From assembly GCF_024323335.1 (NCBI RefSeq), contig NC_066583.1:18894665-18958664 (forward strand): DNA of 64,000 nucleotides, read 5' to 3'. The DNA comes from Lathyrus oleraceus. Taxonomy: Eukaryota > Streptophyta > Magnoliopsida > Fabales > Fabaceae. The notes beneath the pieces are model-generated. The model ran no database searches and was not told the DNA's origin. It saw only the letters and a list, made by a program, of their open reading frames with translations. Below, one piece after another: positions 55,191-64,000 of the stretch; position 1 is the stretch's first letter, and each line of letters opens with the position of its first letter. Both the position numbers and the translations under genes were made by a program.

Positions 55191-55884
55191 AACTCCCCCT
55201 TTGGCAAATTTTGGCTAAAACATACATCAGATTATTTGTTTCACAAGAGAATAATCACAGCATCAGTTTAGCAGCGGAAGTAATAAAACACACATTACTA
55301 GCTAAAATAGCAACTAGTAAACACTTATTAAACACACGTGCGCTTGTGCTCCACCTCCCCCCTCAGTCATATTAAACACATATGCGCTTGTGCTCCACCC
55401 CCCCCCCCCCCTCAGTCTGCTCAACATAGGCAGAACATCTCTCCTCTTTATCATCACCTGTAACATACACGTCCCTGTATAACATCACCTGTAACATACA
55501 CCTCCCCATCTAACATCTCCTTCAACATCACCTGTACTAAATAGGTTATCTCCAACATACATCATCTTCAACATCATCTGTCATCTGTTTATAAAATAGC
55601 ATAGCTACTTTAGCTACTTCTCCCCCTTTTTAGCCAAAAGAGACCAAAGAGACAAAATAAATGTCTATTAGTCAAACAGAATGTCACACAGAATGTCAAA
55701 GCATATTGTTAAGTGTTACAGATCCTAGAACACACACAGCTATACAAGCTCAGATAAAAATCCAGAAAAACCAAAAAGAACCCAAATACAATACATCAAG
55801 GTAGCAGAACATGACTACCAAAAGAAACACCAGAACATCCGTCGCAGCACATCATCAGAAGAGTGGGGGACAACTTCAACAAAA
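55191..55884 (-). other. Copia element 2 3' non-coding tract with repeats, G14 run and two polypurine tracts
   Basis: The LTR-adjacent polypurine tract reads AAAGGGGGAGTT (minus) at about 55191-55202. A second one, GGCTAAAAAGGGGGAGAAG, lies at about 55617-55635. A 43-bp direct repeat (starting ATTAAACACA at 55328 and 55371) ends in a C14 run at 55398-55411. AACATCACCTGTAACATACA occurs near 55454 and 55483. Confidence 0.75.
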
Positions 55885-57698
55885 CTAGTCAGAGGAGTTT
55901 GCATCTTCATCAGCATCAGAACCAGAACTGCCACTTGTTTCATCTTTAGATTCAGACCTCTCACTAGAGGTTTGGGCATCTGTTTCCTTGGCCTTTCCAA
56001 CATTATCTCTATCAGCTTTCTCCAAGATTTCAATCAGAGCCTCCAAAGCTTCCTTCCTGGTTTTTGCTACCCTTATCCCTGTATCCAATTCTTTACAAGT
56101 TTCTTTCAGTTCAGCAATAAGACCACCTTTTGAGGTTGGCTTCTTCACAGCAGATGTCATGACAATGTCTTCGACATGACTGCCTTCAAACAATTTGTAA
56201 TGAACTGATGGAGGAGGTTTTCTTCTACTAGGAAGATCATTTGTGCTCAGAATTCTAGGTTGCTGGCTCAGGATAATTCCACAAATCATTGAGGGGAAAG
56301 CTATGGGCATCTTCACTGCATTTGTAGAAGCATGTTTGACAATTTGTTCAAACATAAATCTACCATAATCAAGTTTCAGCTTGGTTCCAACAACAAAGAT
56401 GAACCTTCCAAGGGCATTTGAAATAGTAGAGATGTGGTTGGTTGGTACCCAATTTGCTGACCCTATCTTGTGCAATATAGCATATTTCATAGTCAGCTTC
56501 CCAACAGGGAGATACTTCTTTCTAGGCCACTCCTTGACTTGTCTTGCAGTGATTTCCCTACAGACCTCATTATCTGTGGCTTCCAGTTCACATGCACCTT
56601 CTGTTCCTCTTCCTAGAAACTTGTTAATCACAATTGGAGAAAAAGTGATACACTTCCCTCTTCAGGGATGTTGACCACAAATTCTTTCACCAATCCTTCA
56701 TAACACTGAGATAATCCAGCAACAGTTTTCATTAATCCAGCAGTTTTAATCAGGTCCATGACCTCTTTAACCTCCACAAAATCCTTGCCCAATTCTCTCT
56801 CCACCGCCACCCTTCTTTGGATTACAAACTTCCATTTTGCTGTTCCATCTTCAAGATGGAAGGAAATATTGTCCAAGTGTACAGCAACAACTTTTGCAGG
56901 GGATTTCCTAACTGTTGTCCTCTTGACAGGGGAGATGTCAGGGACATCTTCTTAAACATCTTCATCTGAGTCAGAAATTTCTCTCACTTTCCTCTTCTTC
57001 ACCTCAACTTTTCTCCAAGACTTTGAGGGGCCTACAGCAGTAGCCTTCTTAGCAGTTTTGGCTGACATCATTTCAGCCACAGACCTACCCTTTCTGGTCT
57101 TCATCCTTTTAGGCACACTAGGCTTCAAGTGATGAAGCAAGCTATCATCTTGATCATCCGAACTATCAACTTCTAGGTCAATCACCTTCTTTGCAGAATC
57201 ATGCTTCTTAGACTATGAAGCATTGGCAGTAGGTGATGCCACGGATTTCTTACCAGACAAAGTTTGCCCTAAAGAGCACAAACCTTCAGCAGCTATATCT
57301 TTTTCAGACCTAGAGGAATCATCATCCTTCTCATTGTGAGGTCCAACCTCAGGAGAGGGGTCCCTTCTTGATAGAGGATTAGAAACTCCCTTTACAAAGT
57401 GTCCTTCATTGAGGATTCTCGTGACAAGGTTTCTTATGACACGATCAATGTGATGCATGTCGTCCTTAGAGCTAGGGATATGAGTAGAGGTGGAAGGGAT
57501 ATTAGAACTGTTACCTTGAGTATGGCATGTAGTGGAAGATGCATCCATGGGATGGGTGGAGTCAGTAGCTTCGCCTGGAATGACGGACAGGGGAATCACG
57601 TCTAAAATATCTTCATCAAGAAAGTCCATAGAGGGTGTTCTATCCTTGTGAGTAGGTTTGATAGTTTTAGAACCAGATGGTATTGGATGTTGTGACAT
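55885..57698 (-). pseudogene. Copia element 2 ORF3 (Sirevirus env-like)
   Basis: The likely start is ATG at 57696-57698 (MSQHPIPSGSK). A Ser/Thr/Asp-rich N-terminal region is followed by a Lys/Arg-rich basic block (KRMKTRKGRSVAEM, near 57090). A globular part (LDNISFHLEDGTAKWKFVIQRRVAVERELGKDF, then EFVVNIPEEG) resembles the conserved domain of SIRE third ORFs. The tail is Glu/Ser-rich and coiled-coil-like (LKETCKELDTGIRVAKTRKEALEALIEILEKA). Damage: a TAG near 57210, TAA near 56952 and a one-base frameshift near 56630. It ends at TAG 55885-55887. The function of this class is unknown. Confidence 0.8.
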
Positions 57699-57917
57699 CT
57701 TGTTGTTCTTGTGGAAAGTTTTCTGTTGCCCTAGCAGAGAAGGTTGATGAAGTCGAAGGAAGCTGGAAATGTTTGAGTAGAGGTAGCGTGTCAAAACGCA
57801 ATAGATGGAATTTCCAATACTAGGTGATGATTTACCATAAATGGGGCACTTTATTTTAAGTGGGCAGACAATATTTTTATTACCTTTTCCACTCCAAATT
57901 AATTGCTACAAATTCTC

Positions 57918-60740
57918 CTAGATACAAATCCCTAATTTCCCTCTTAGACATTCAAATTGATTAGCATCCAAAGCCTTTGTAAATATATCAGCTAACTGCA
58001 TTTCAGTAGCAACATGCTCCAGGGCTATGATTTTAGTCTTCCACTAGCTCTCTAATAAAATGATGACGAATATCAATATGTTTTGTCCTGCTGTGCTGAA
58101 TAGGATTCTTAGAAATATTTATAGCACTCAGGTTGTCATAGTACAATATCATGACATCTTGTGTGACATTGTATTCAGTCAGCATCTGTTTCATCCAAAC
58201 CAGTTGAGAATAACTACTTCTAGCTGCTATGTATTCATCTCCAGTAGTGGACAGAGACACACAATTTTGTTTCTTAGTAAACGATGATATTAAGTTGTTC
58301 CCCAAGAAGAAGCATCCTCCTGATGTGCTTTTCCTATCATCAGCACTTCCAGCCCAGTCAGCATCACAGTATCCAGTCAGCACAGATCCAGATCCATGAG
58401 TGTACATCATCCCATAGTCACTGGTGCCATTGACATATTTCAGTATCCTTTTCACTTGATTTATGTGACTGACTTTTGGTTCAGCTTGATATCTAGCCCA
58501 AACACCTACAGCAAAAGCAATGTCAGGTCTGCTTGCTGTGAGATATAGCAGACTCCCTATCATGCTTCTGTAGAGACTTTGATCTACACTAACACCATTT
58601 TCATTTTTAGAGACTTTCAGATGAGTAGGAGCATGTGTCCTTTTATGACTTGCATTCTCCATGCCAAACTTCTTAACAATGTTTTTGGCATACTTGCTTT
58701 GAGATAGAAAGATAGAATCTTCCATCTACTTGACTTGTAGCCCAAGAAAATAGGTTAGCTCTCCAACAAGGCTCATTTCAAATTCAGACTGCATTTGTTT
58801 AACAAAATGTTCGACCATCTTATCTAAAATCCCACCAAACACAATATCATCCACATATATTTGAGCCACCGTGAGTTTTCCTCCTTCATTCTTAACAAAT
58901 AAGGTCTTATCAATGCCTCCCTTCCTGTATCCATTGTCAATGAGAAACACAGTGAGTCTATCATACCAAGCCCTAAGAGCTTGTTTCAAACCATAGAGGG
59001 CTTTCCTCAACTTATACACATGCTTTGGAAGATTTGGATATGTAAACCCTTTAGGTTGTTCAACATACACTTCCTCATTTCAGTAACCATTCAAGAAGAC
59101 ACTTTTTACATCCATTTGGAACAGTTTAAACTTCAGAATACATGCCACTCCAAGTAGTAGTCTAATGGACGCAAGGCGAGCTACAGGGGCAAATGTTTCA
59201 TCAAAGTCAACTCCTTCAACTTGAGTGTATCCTTGTGCTACCAATCTTGCTTTATTTTTAGTAACCACCCCTTGTTCATCAGATTTATTCTTGTAAACCC
59301 ACTTTGTTCCAATAACATTTATTCCTTCAGGTCTTGGAACCAGTTCCCATACTTCATTTATCTTAAATTGGCCTAACTCTTCCTGCATGGCATTGATCCA
59401 GAATTCATCAGTTAAGGCTTCCTTGACATTCCTAGGCTCAATCTTGGACACAAAACAACCATGTGAGATCACTTCCCTTGATCTAGTTGTGACCCCTTTA
59501 TTTGGGTCTCCTATAATGAGATTTTTAGGATGATCCTTTTGAATTCTAATAGAGGGTCCCTTATTAATTTTGTCAGCTTCAGGTTCAGCTTGAGTGAGTT
59601 CACTCTCATTACTTTTGTCTGGGAAATCAGCTGGGGCATCATTCGGAGATGTCTCAACATCGTCTGTGACATCAGTCTGTTGATCATCAACCACAACATT
59701 GATAGATTCCATCATTACTTTTGTTCTGGAATTAAAGACTCTAAATGCTCTGCTGTTTGTTGAGTAACCCATAAATATTCCTTCATCACTCTTGGGATCC
59801 ATCTTCCTTCTTTGTTCACGATCAGTCAGGATATAACATTTACTACCAAACACATGGAAGTATTTGACAGTAGGTCTTCTTCCTTTCCAGACTTCATATA
59901 AAGTAGTAGGAGTCCCTTTCTTCAAGGTTACTCTATTGTGAACATAGCAGGTTGTGTTCATAGCTTCATCCCAGAAGTGGTAGGGCAATTTCTTAGCATG
60001 AATCATAGTTCTGGAAGATTCTTGGAGAGTTCTATTTTTCCTTTCTACCACACCATTTTGCGGAGGGGTAATGGGAGATGAGAACTCATGACTAATTCCT
60101 TCAGATGAACATAATCCAGCAAATTTGCTGTTCTCAAATTCTTTCCCATGATCACTTCTGATTCTGATAACTTGACTTTCTTTTTCTCTTTGAAGTCTTA
60201 GGAAAAGATCTTTGAATACCTCAAATACATCATATTTTTCCCTTATATAATTGACCCAGGTGTATCTGGAGAAGTCATCCACCACCACATAAGCATACTT
60301 TTCCGACCAAGACTTTCCACCTGCATAGGTCCCATCAAGTCCATGTGGAGAAGTTCCAGCACTCTGGAAGTGGTGTCATGTCTGAGCTTCTGATGTGACA
60401 TCTTTGTCTGTTTTCCAATCTGACACTCCCCACAAATTCTTTCTTCATCAATTTTTAAGTTTGGGATTCCTCTAACAGCTTCAACAAATATAATCCTCTT
60501 CATTCCTTTAAGATGCAGATGGCCCAATTTTTGATGCCATAGCTTCACTTCTTCTTCTTTGGCTAGAGTACACATTGAAGAATAACTAGTTTCTTGAGAA
60601 CTCCATATATAGCAGTTGTCCTTAGACCTGACTCCTTTCATGATCACTTCATTTTCTTTATTAGTAATCAAACATTCCGTTTTTATGAAGTTTACATTTA
60701 GACCTTGGTCATATAGTTGACTGATGTTGATTAGGTTTGC
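57918..60740 (-). pseudogene. pol: Copia element 2 pol (integrase, RT, RNase H), 5' end lost
   Basis: The first recognisable residues are NLINISQLYDQGLNVNF at 60740. Then come the zinc region WHQKLGHLHLKG and CGECQIGK, and integrase D/D/E (HMDLMGP, RSDHGKEFEN, NGVVERKNRT), with a frameshift near 60280. RT follows: WINAMQEELGQFKINEVWEL near 59390, [14 protein letters not shown] near 58990, YVDD at 58846-58857. RNase H follows: YCDADWAGSADDRKSTSGG near 58370 and HIDIRHHFIREL near 58060. TGA at 59080 and TAG at 58726 interrupt the frame. A frameshift near 58038 precedes the natural C-terminus (ATEMQLADIFTKALDANQFE), ending at TAG 57918-57920. Confidence 0.9.
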
Positions 60741-61067
60741 ACATTGAAATACAATGACCACTATTATCCCTAACAACTTTGAATTCCGCTATGCTCAAAA
60801 CTTCGGTCGAGGATGACTAAATTAGAATCTTTGATAGACATTGTTGCTTCAAATGATCAAGTCTTGCCCGATGTAGTTACTTGCCATAATCCCTAACTTT
60901 TGCCTAGATTTCCCTTTCAGGTCCAATCTATCTGGATGATTATTTTCTGTTTATGTCTCTAATTTTTTCCTGGATCACCCTTTCGGGTTTTCAATCCACC
61001 GATACGCTCATTTTTGCCTAAGCTTCCCTTTCGGGTTTTCAACTTAGCGAGTTATTCTTTTATTTTT
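60741..61067 (-). other. Ogre B 3' non-coding start
   Basis: It begins ACATTGAAATACAATGACC, similar to 43370 in Ogre A, and carries the CCCTTTCGGGTTTTCAA phrase near 60980 and 61028, as in Ogre A. No coding region. Confidence 0.7.
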
Positions 61068-63343
61068 CTAGGTGAAGTATTTCTTGAATGCATCGGAATT
61101 CACAGGATGAGGGAGCTCCTCACCATCCATAGTCGTAAGATTCATTGCACTGCAAGAGAAAGCTCTCTTAACAACATATGGGCCTTCGCAATTAGGAGCC
61201 CACTTTCCCCTAGAATTAGTGTTGAAAGACAAGATCTTCTTGAGCACGAGGTCGCCTTCTCTGAATACGCGAGGCTGAACCTTCTTATTGAATGCTTTCT
61301 TCATTCTTTTTTTATATAATTAGCAATGACACAAAGTTATCATCCTCTTCTCTTCAAGTAGATTCAACTGATCATATCTGCTTTGACACGAATCATCCTC
61401 AGAAAATTTGGCTTCCATCAAGACTCACATTGATGGGATCTCAACCTCTACGGGGAGCACTGCTTCCATGCCATACACAAGAGAGAAAAGGGCCGCCCCT
61501 GTTGAAGTGAGGACGGATGTATGATACCCGTGAAAAGCAAAAGGGAGCATCTCATGCCAATCCTTATATATCACAACCATCTTCTGGATAATCTTCTTAA
61601 TATTCTTATTTGCAGCTTCAATAACCCCATTCATCTTTGGTCTATAAGGAGAAGAGTTATGATGTTCAATATTGAAGTCGTCACAAAGTTCTTTCATTAT
61701 CTTATTATTCAAGTTTGACCCATTATCGATGATGATCTTACTTGGAACACCATATTGGAAAATAATCTTATTCTTTATAAATATGACCACAACTTGCTTG
61801 GTCACATTAGCATAAGATGCTGCTTCGACCCTTTTGGTGAAGTAATCAATAGCCAGCAGAATGAAACGATATACATTCGAAGCTTTGGGCTCAATCATAC
61901 CAATCATGTCAATTACCCACATAGAGAAAGGCCATGGGGACAAAATAATATTGAGAAGCGTCTGAGGCACATCAATCTTATCAGCATAAAATCTGACATT
62001 TAAGGCATTTCTCCACATATTTACAACAATCAGATTCCATTGTCAACCAATAGTAATTTGCCCTTAACATCTTTTTAGCCAGTGCATATCCGTTGGCATG
62101 AGTACCAAAGGATCCTTCATGAACTTCTTGCATTAACATGTCTGCTTCGTGTCTATCCACGCATCTGAGCAAGACCATGTCAAAGTTTCTCTTGTACAAC
62201 ACATCTTCATTCAGAAAGGAATTGACAGCTAGTTTTCTCAAAGTCTTCTTATCTTTGCTAGATGCCCCAAGTGGGTACTCCTAACATTTGAGGAAACACT
62301 TTATATCATGATACAAAGGCTTATCATCTATACCTTCTTCTCCTATAAACACATGAGCAGGCCTGTCAAGACACATAATTCTGATCTAAGGCACATTGTT
62401 CCAATGATTTACTTTATACATAGAATATAAAATATCCAATGCCTCCTGCATATGATTCTCTTCACGAGGTATATGATGAATTTCAAATTTGTTGAAGAAA
62501 TTTAACAACCTCCTCGCATAATCTTTATAAGGGATCAATCCAGGATGACGAGTCTCCCATTCTCCTTTAATCTGATTAATCACTAAGGCTGAATCTCCAT
62601 ATACATCAAGGATCTTAATTCTCAAATCAATGGCTTCTTCAAGACCCATGATAAAAGCTTCATATTCTGCCATGTTGTTCGTACAATCAAACATCAATCT
62701 TGCAGTGAAAGGGATATGAGAACCATGAGGAGTAATGATGATTGCCCCAATTCCATTACCATACGCATTAACAGCTCCATCAAACACTAAACCCCACCAA
62801 GATCCAGGCTACAGTCCTTCTTCAGGAAATGGTCATCATAATCTTTAGCTTTTAAGTACATAACATCTTCATCGGGGAAGTCAAACCTAATGGATTGATA
62901 ATCATCAATTGGTTGGTGAGCTAAATAATCTGCAAGGATACATCCTTTAATCGCCTTCTGAGTATGGTACTTAATATCATATTTAGACAATAACATATTC
63001 CAACGAGTAATCTTCCCAGTCAAAACAGGCTTTTCAAAAATGTACTTGATTGGATCCATTTTGGATATCCACTAAGTGGTATGATTAATCATATACTGGC
63101 TTAGATGTTTAGTAGCCCAAACTAAAGTATAACAAGTCTTCCCAAGCATGGAGTACCGAGACTCACAGTCTGTAAACTTCTTACTCAAATAGTAGATGAC
63201 ATGCTCCTTTATACCAGTTTCATCTTGTTGTCCAAGTACACAACCCATGGACTCTTCTAACACAGTTAAGTACATGATCAATGGTCTTCCTTCCACTTAA
63301 GGAGATAAGATAGGAGGTTCAAGCATATACTCCTTAATGTTGT
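61068..63343 (-). pseudogene. pol: Ogre B pol: RNase H, second RNase H, integrase (broken)
   Basis: Read from 63343: NIKEYMLEPP with a stop just before VEGRPLIMYLTVLEES (63296). First RNase H and connection: GCVLGQQDETGIKEH, MDPIKYIFEKPVLTG. Second, archaeal-type RNase H: MFDGAVNAYGNGIGAIIIT and NNMAEYEAFIMGLEEA near 62700. Integrase: the HHCC finger near 62150 (RHEADMLMQEVHEGSFGTH), D in WVIDMIG near 61900, D in IIDNGSNLNN near 61710, E in NGVIEAANKN near 61620. The C-terminal part ends at the natural stop 61068-61070 (KKYFT). Frameshifts lie near 62000, 62330, 62790-62820 and 61400. It lacks RT because the segment begins after it. Confidence 0.9.
63339..63343. other. Target-site duplication GTTGT (ACAAC inverted), mate of 25832-25836
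   Basis: GTTGT directly precedes the LTR start TGTAAGACC at 63344. It is the reverse complement of the ACAAC before the other Ogre A LTR. Confidence 0.7.
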
Positions 63344-64000
63344 TGTAAGACCCCAATTTTGACCCTAAGATCCCTCATGCAATTTCATCATAAGCATTAG
63401 CATTGGGATCATGCCTTGGCATCCTCCTTACCCCTCTTTCATTGGGTTTGTTTTGGGAGAGATCACCAAGCACTTTGTGATTGTATAATACTTGTATATT
63501 ATCATTTTACTAACCGAAATACAAAAATATGTCTTTGCATTTGCCTAACTCTTTTGTAGATAGGGCATGATCACCGTTGGTCTATCAAGTTCATATCTAG
63601 GGTTTGAGACCCACATGACAAAGAGCACAACCATGAATTGATCCAAGAATGGTTATGAGCATCAAATATGAGTACCATTGATTTCTACATGTTATATTGA
63701 TCAAGTTTGCTTCAAGAGTTTGAGGGTGATTTGCCTTGGAAACCCTAGTTTGACTGGGTATCTTGAGTAACTTCTCCAACAAGCTATCTCACCAATTGAT
63801 CAAATTTCTCAAGGGGCACTTCAAAATTCATCATATTATGCATATATGGTCTACCATGAGCCAAGAAAGTCCAAAGAATTGAAGGTTAACAAGTTGGTTG
63901 ATGGTGGTTGGCCAGATGAATTCATCTGATCAAAACTGGGTCTCCCTAGACCCTATCTCCTACAATTTTCACCATATGAAAATGATTCCAAGAGAAATAT
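63344..64000 (+). repeat. Start of an Ogre LTR (+), probably the inverted 5' LTR of Ogre A
   Basis: It begins TGTAAGACCCCAATTTTG and is collinear with the reverse complement of 30551 down to about 29895, with roughly 40 differences. It runs off the window. About 4 kb more of LTR, then an Arg-type primer site, is predicted to the right. Confidence 0.85.

Larger units (their letters stand above)
54227..60740 (-). mobile_element. Sirevirus-like Ty1/copia element 2, 5' part missing
   Basis: Read on minus: GAG-pre-integrase, integrase, RT and RNase H (60740-57918), ORF3 (57698-55885), 3' non-coding tract, polypurine tract and 3' LTR (55190-54227). It is inserted in Ogre A gag after ATGAC (54222-54226). 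Homology to copia ends abruptly at about 60740, in the stretch before the integrase zinc region, and Ogre 3' non-coding sequence begins. Gag, protease and the 5' LTR are therefore not here. Confidence 0.85.
60741..63343 (-). mobile_element. Ogre segment 'B': 3' half of pol plus start of the 3' non-coding region
   Basis: Homologous to 43370-45955 of Ogre A but a separate copy. It starts at 63343 exactly where Ogre C stops (pol, between RT and RNase H) and ends at 60741 in the 3' non-coding region, at the junction with copia element 2. It is best explained as the missing right half of Ogre C, inverted. Confidence 0.75.

Noticed and set aside
63344..64000. Independent solo Ogre LTR inserted into a minus-strand Ogre
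   Set aside because: Possible, but it needs a second insertion at the same pol base as the left one, with a matching inverted 5-mer; the inversion model is simpler.

Overview
The window looks like heterochromatic, transposon-filled DNA from a large legume genome. A Fabeae species (pea, vetch, Lathyrus or lentil) is the best guess. The reasons are Ogre-type Ty3/gypsy elements with a 4.7-kb LTR, an arginine-type primer site and two RNase H domains, plus Sirevirus-type Ty1/copia elements and an Athila element with an env-like gene. I see no intact host gene, no tRNA or rRNA gene and no CRISPR array. Nearly every coding stretch belongs to a mobile element, and nearly all are broken by stops or frameshifts.

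Layout. 1-8106: 3' part of an Athila-lineage Ty3/gypsy element (+): pol with two in-frame stops, an intact env-like gene behind a predicted intron, a long 3' non-coding tract and the 3' LTR (6939-8106). 8107-10650: 3' half of a decayed L1-type LINE (+), probably the target of the Athila insertion. 10651-12026: AT-rich, no recognisable gene apart from one unexplained minus-strand ORF (11647-11868). 12027-13035: probable Ty1/copia LTR remnant. 13036-17190: decayed Tekay-like Ty3/gypsy element (2.3-kb LTR, Met-type primer site, gag remnant, RT, RNase H start). 17191-25836: left part of an Ogre element ('Ogre C', +) with truncated LTR, Arg-type primer site, ORF1, gag, protease and RT. 25837-54226: a second Ogre ('Ogre A', -), whose 3' LTR starts inside the pol of Ogre C. 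Ogre A itself contains a complete Sirevirus-type copia element (31364-41499, TSD AGACT) in its 3' non-coding region, and a CACTA transposon (47351-52233, TSD AAG) in its intron. The CACTA carries a 12-exon Ulp1-like protease gene. A third insertion, a 5'-truncated copia element (54227-60740, -), sits in its gag. 60741-63343: the 3' part of an Ogre pol (-, 'Ogre B'). 63344-64000: the start of an Ogre LTR (+).

How the pieces fit. Ogre C stops at pol position ACAAC|LTR, and Ogre B starts at the next pol codon. Its junction with the right-hand LTR carries the reverse complement, GTTGT. The simplest reading is that Ogre C and Ogre B are the two halves of one element split by Ogre A with a 5-bp TSD. 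The right half, with the 5' end of Ogre A, was later inverted (or misassembled) with one breakpoint at about 60740. The order of events would be Ogre C, then Ogre A inside it, then copia, CACTA and copia inside Ogre A, then the inversion.

Most unusual signals: the inversion reconstruction; a repeated paired palindrome (GTTCGCGCCGCGAAC) in the env leader, env intron and LTR of the Athila element; a CACTA with a Ulp1-like gene but no visible transposase; and a 36-bp deletion between direct repeats that removes the reverse-transcriptase catalytic motif of Ogre A.
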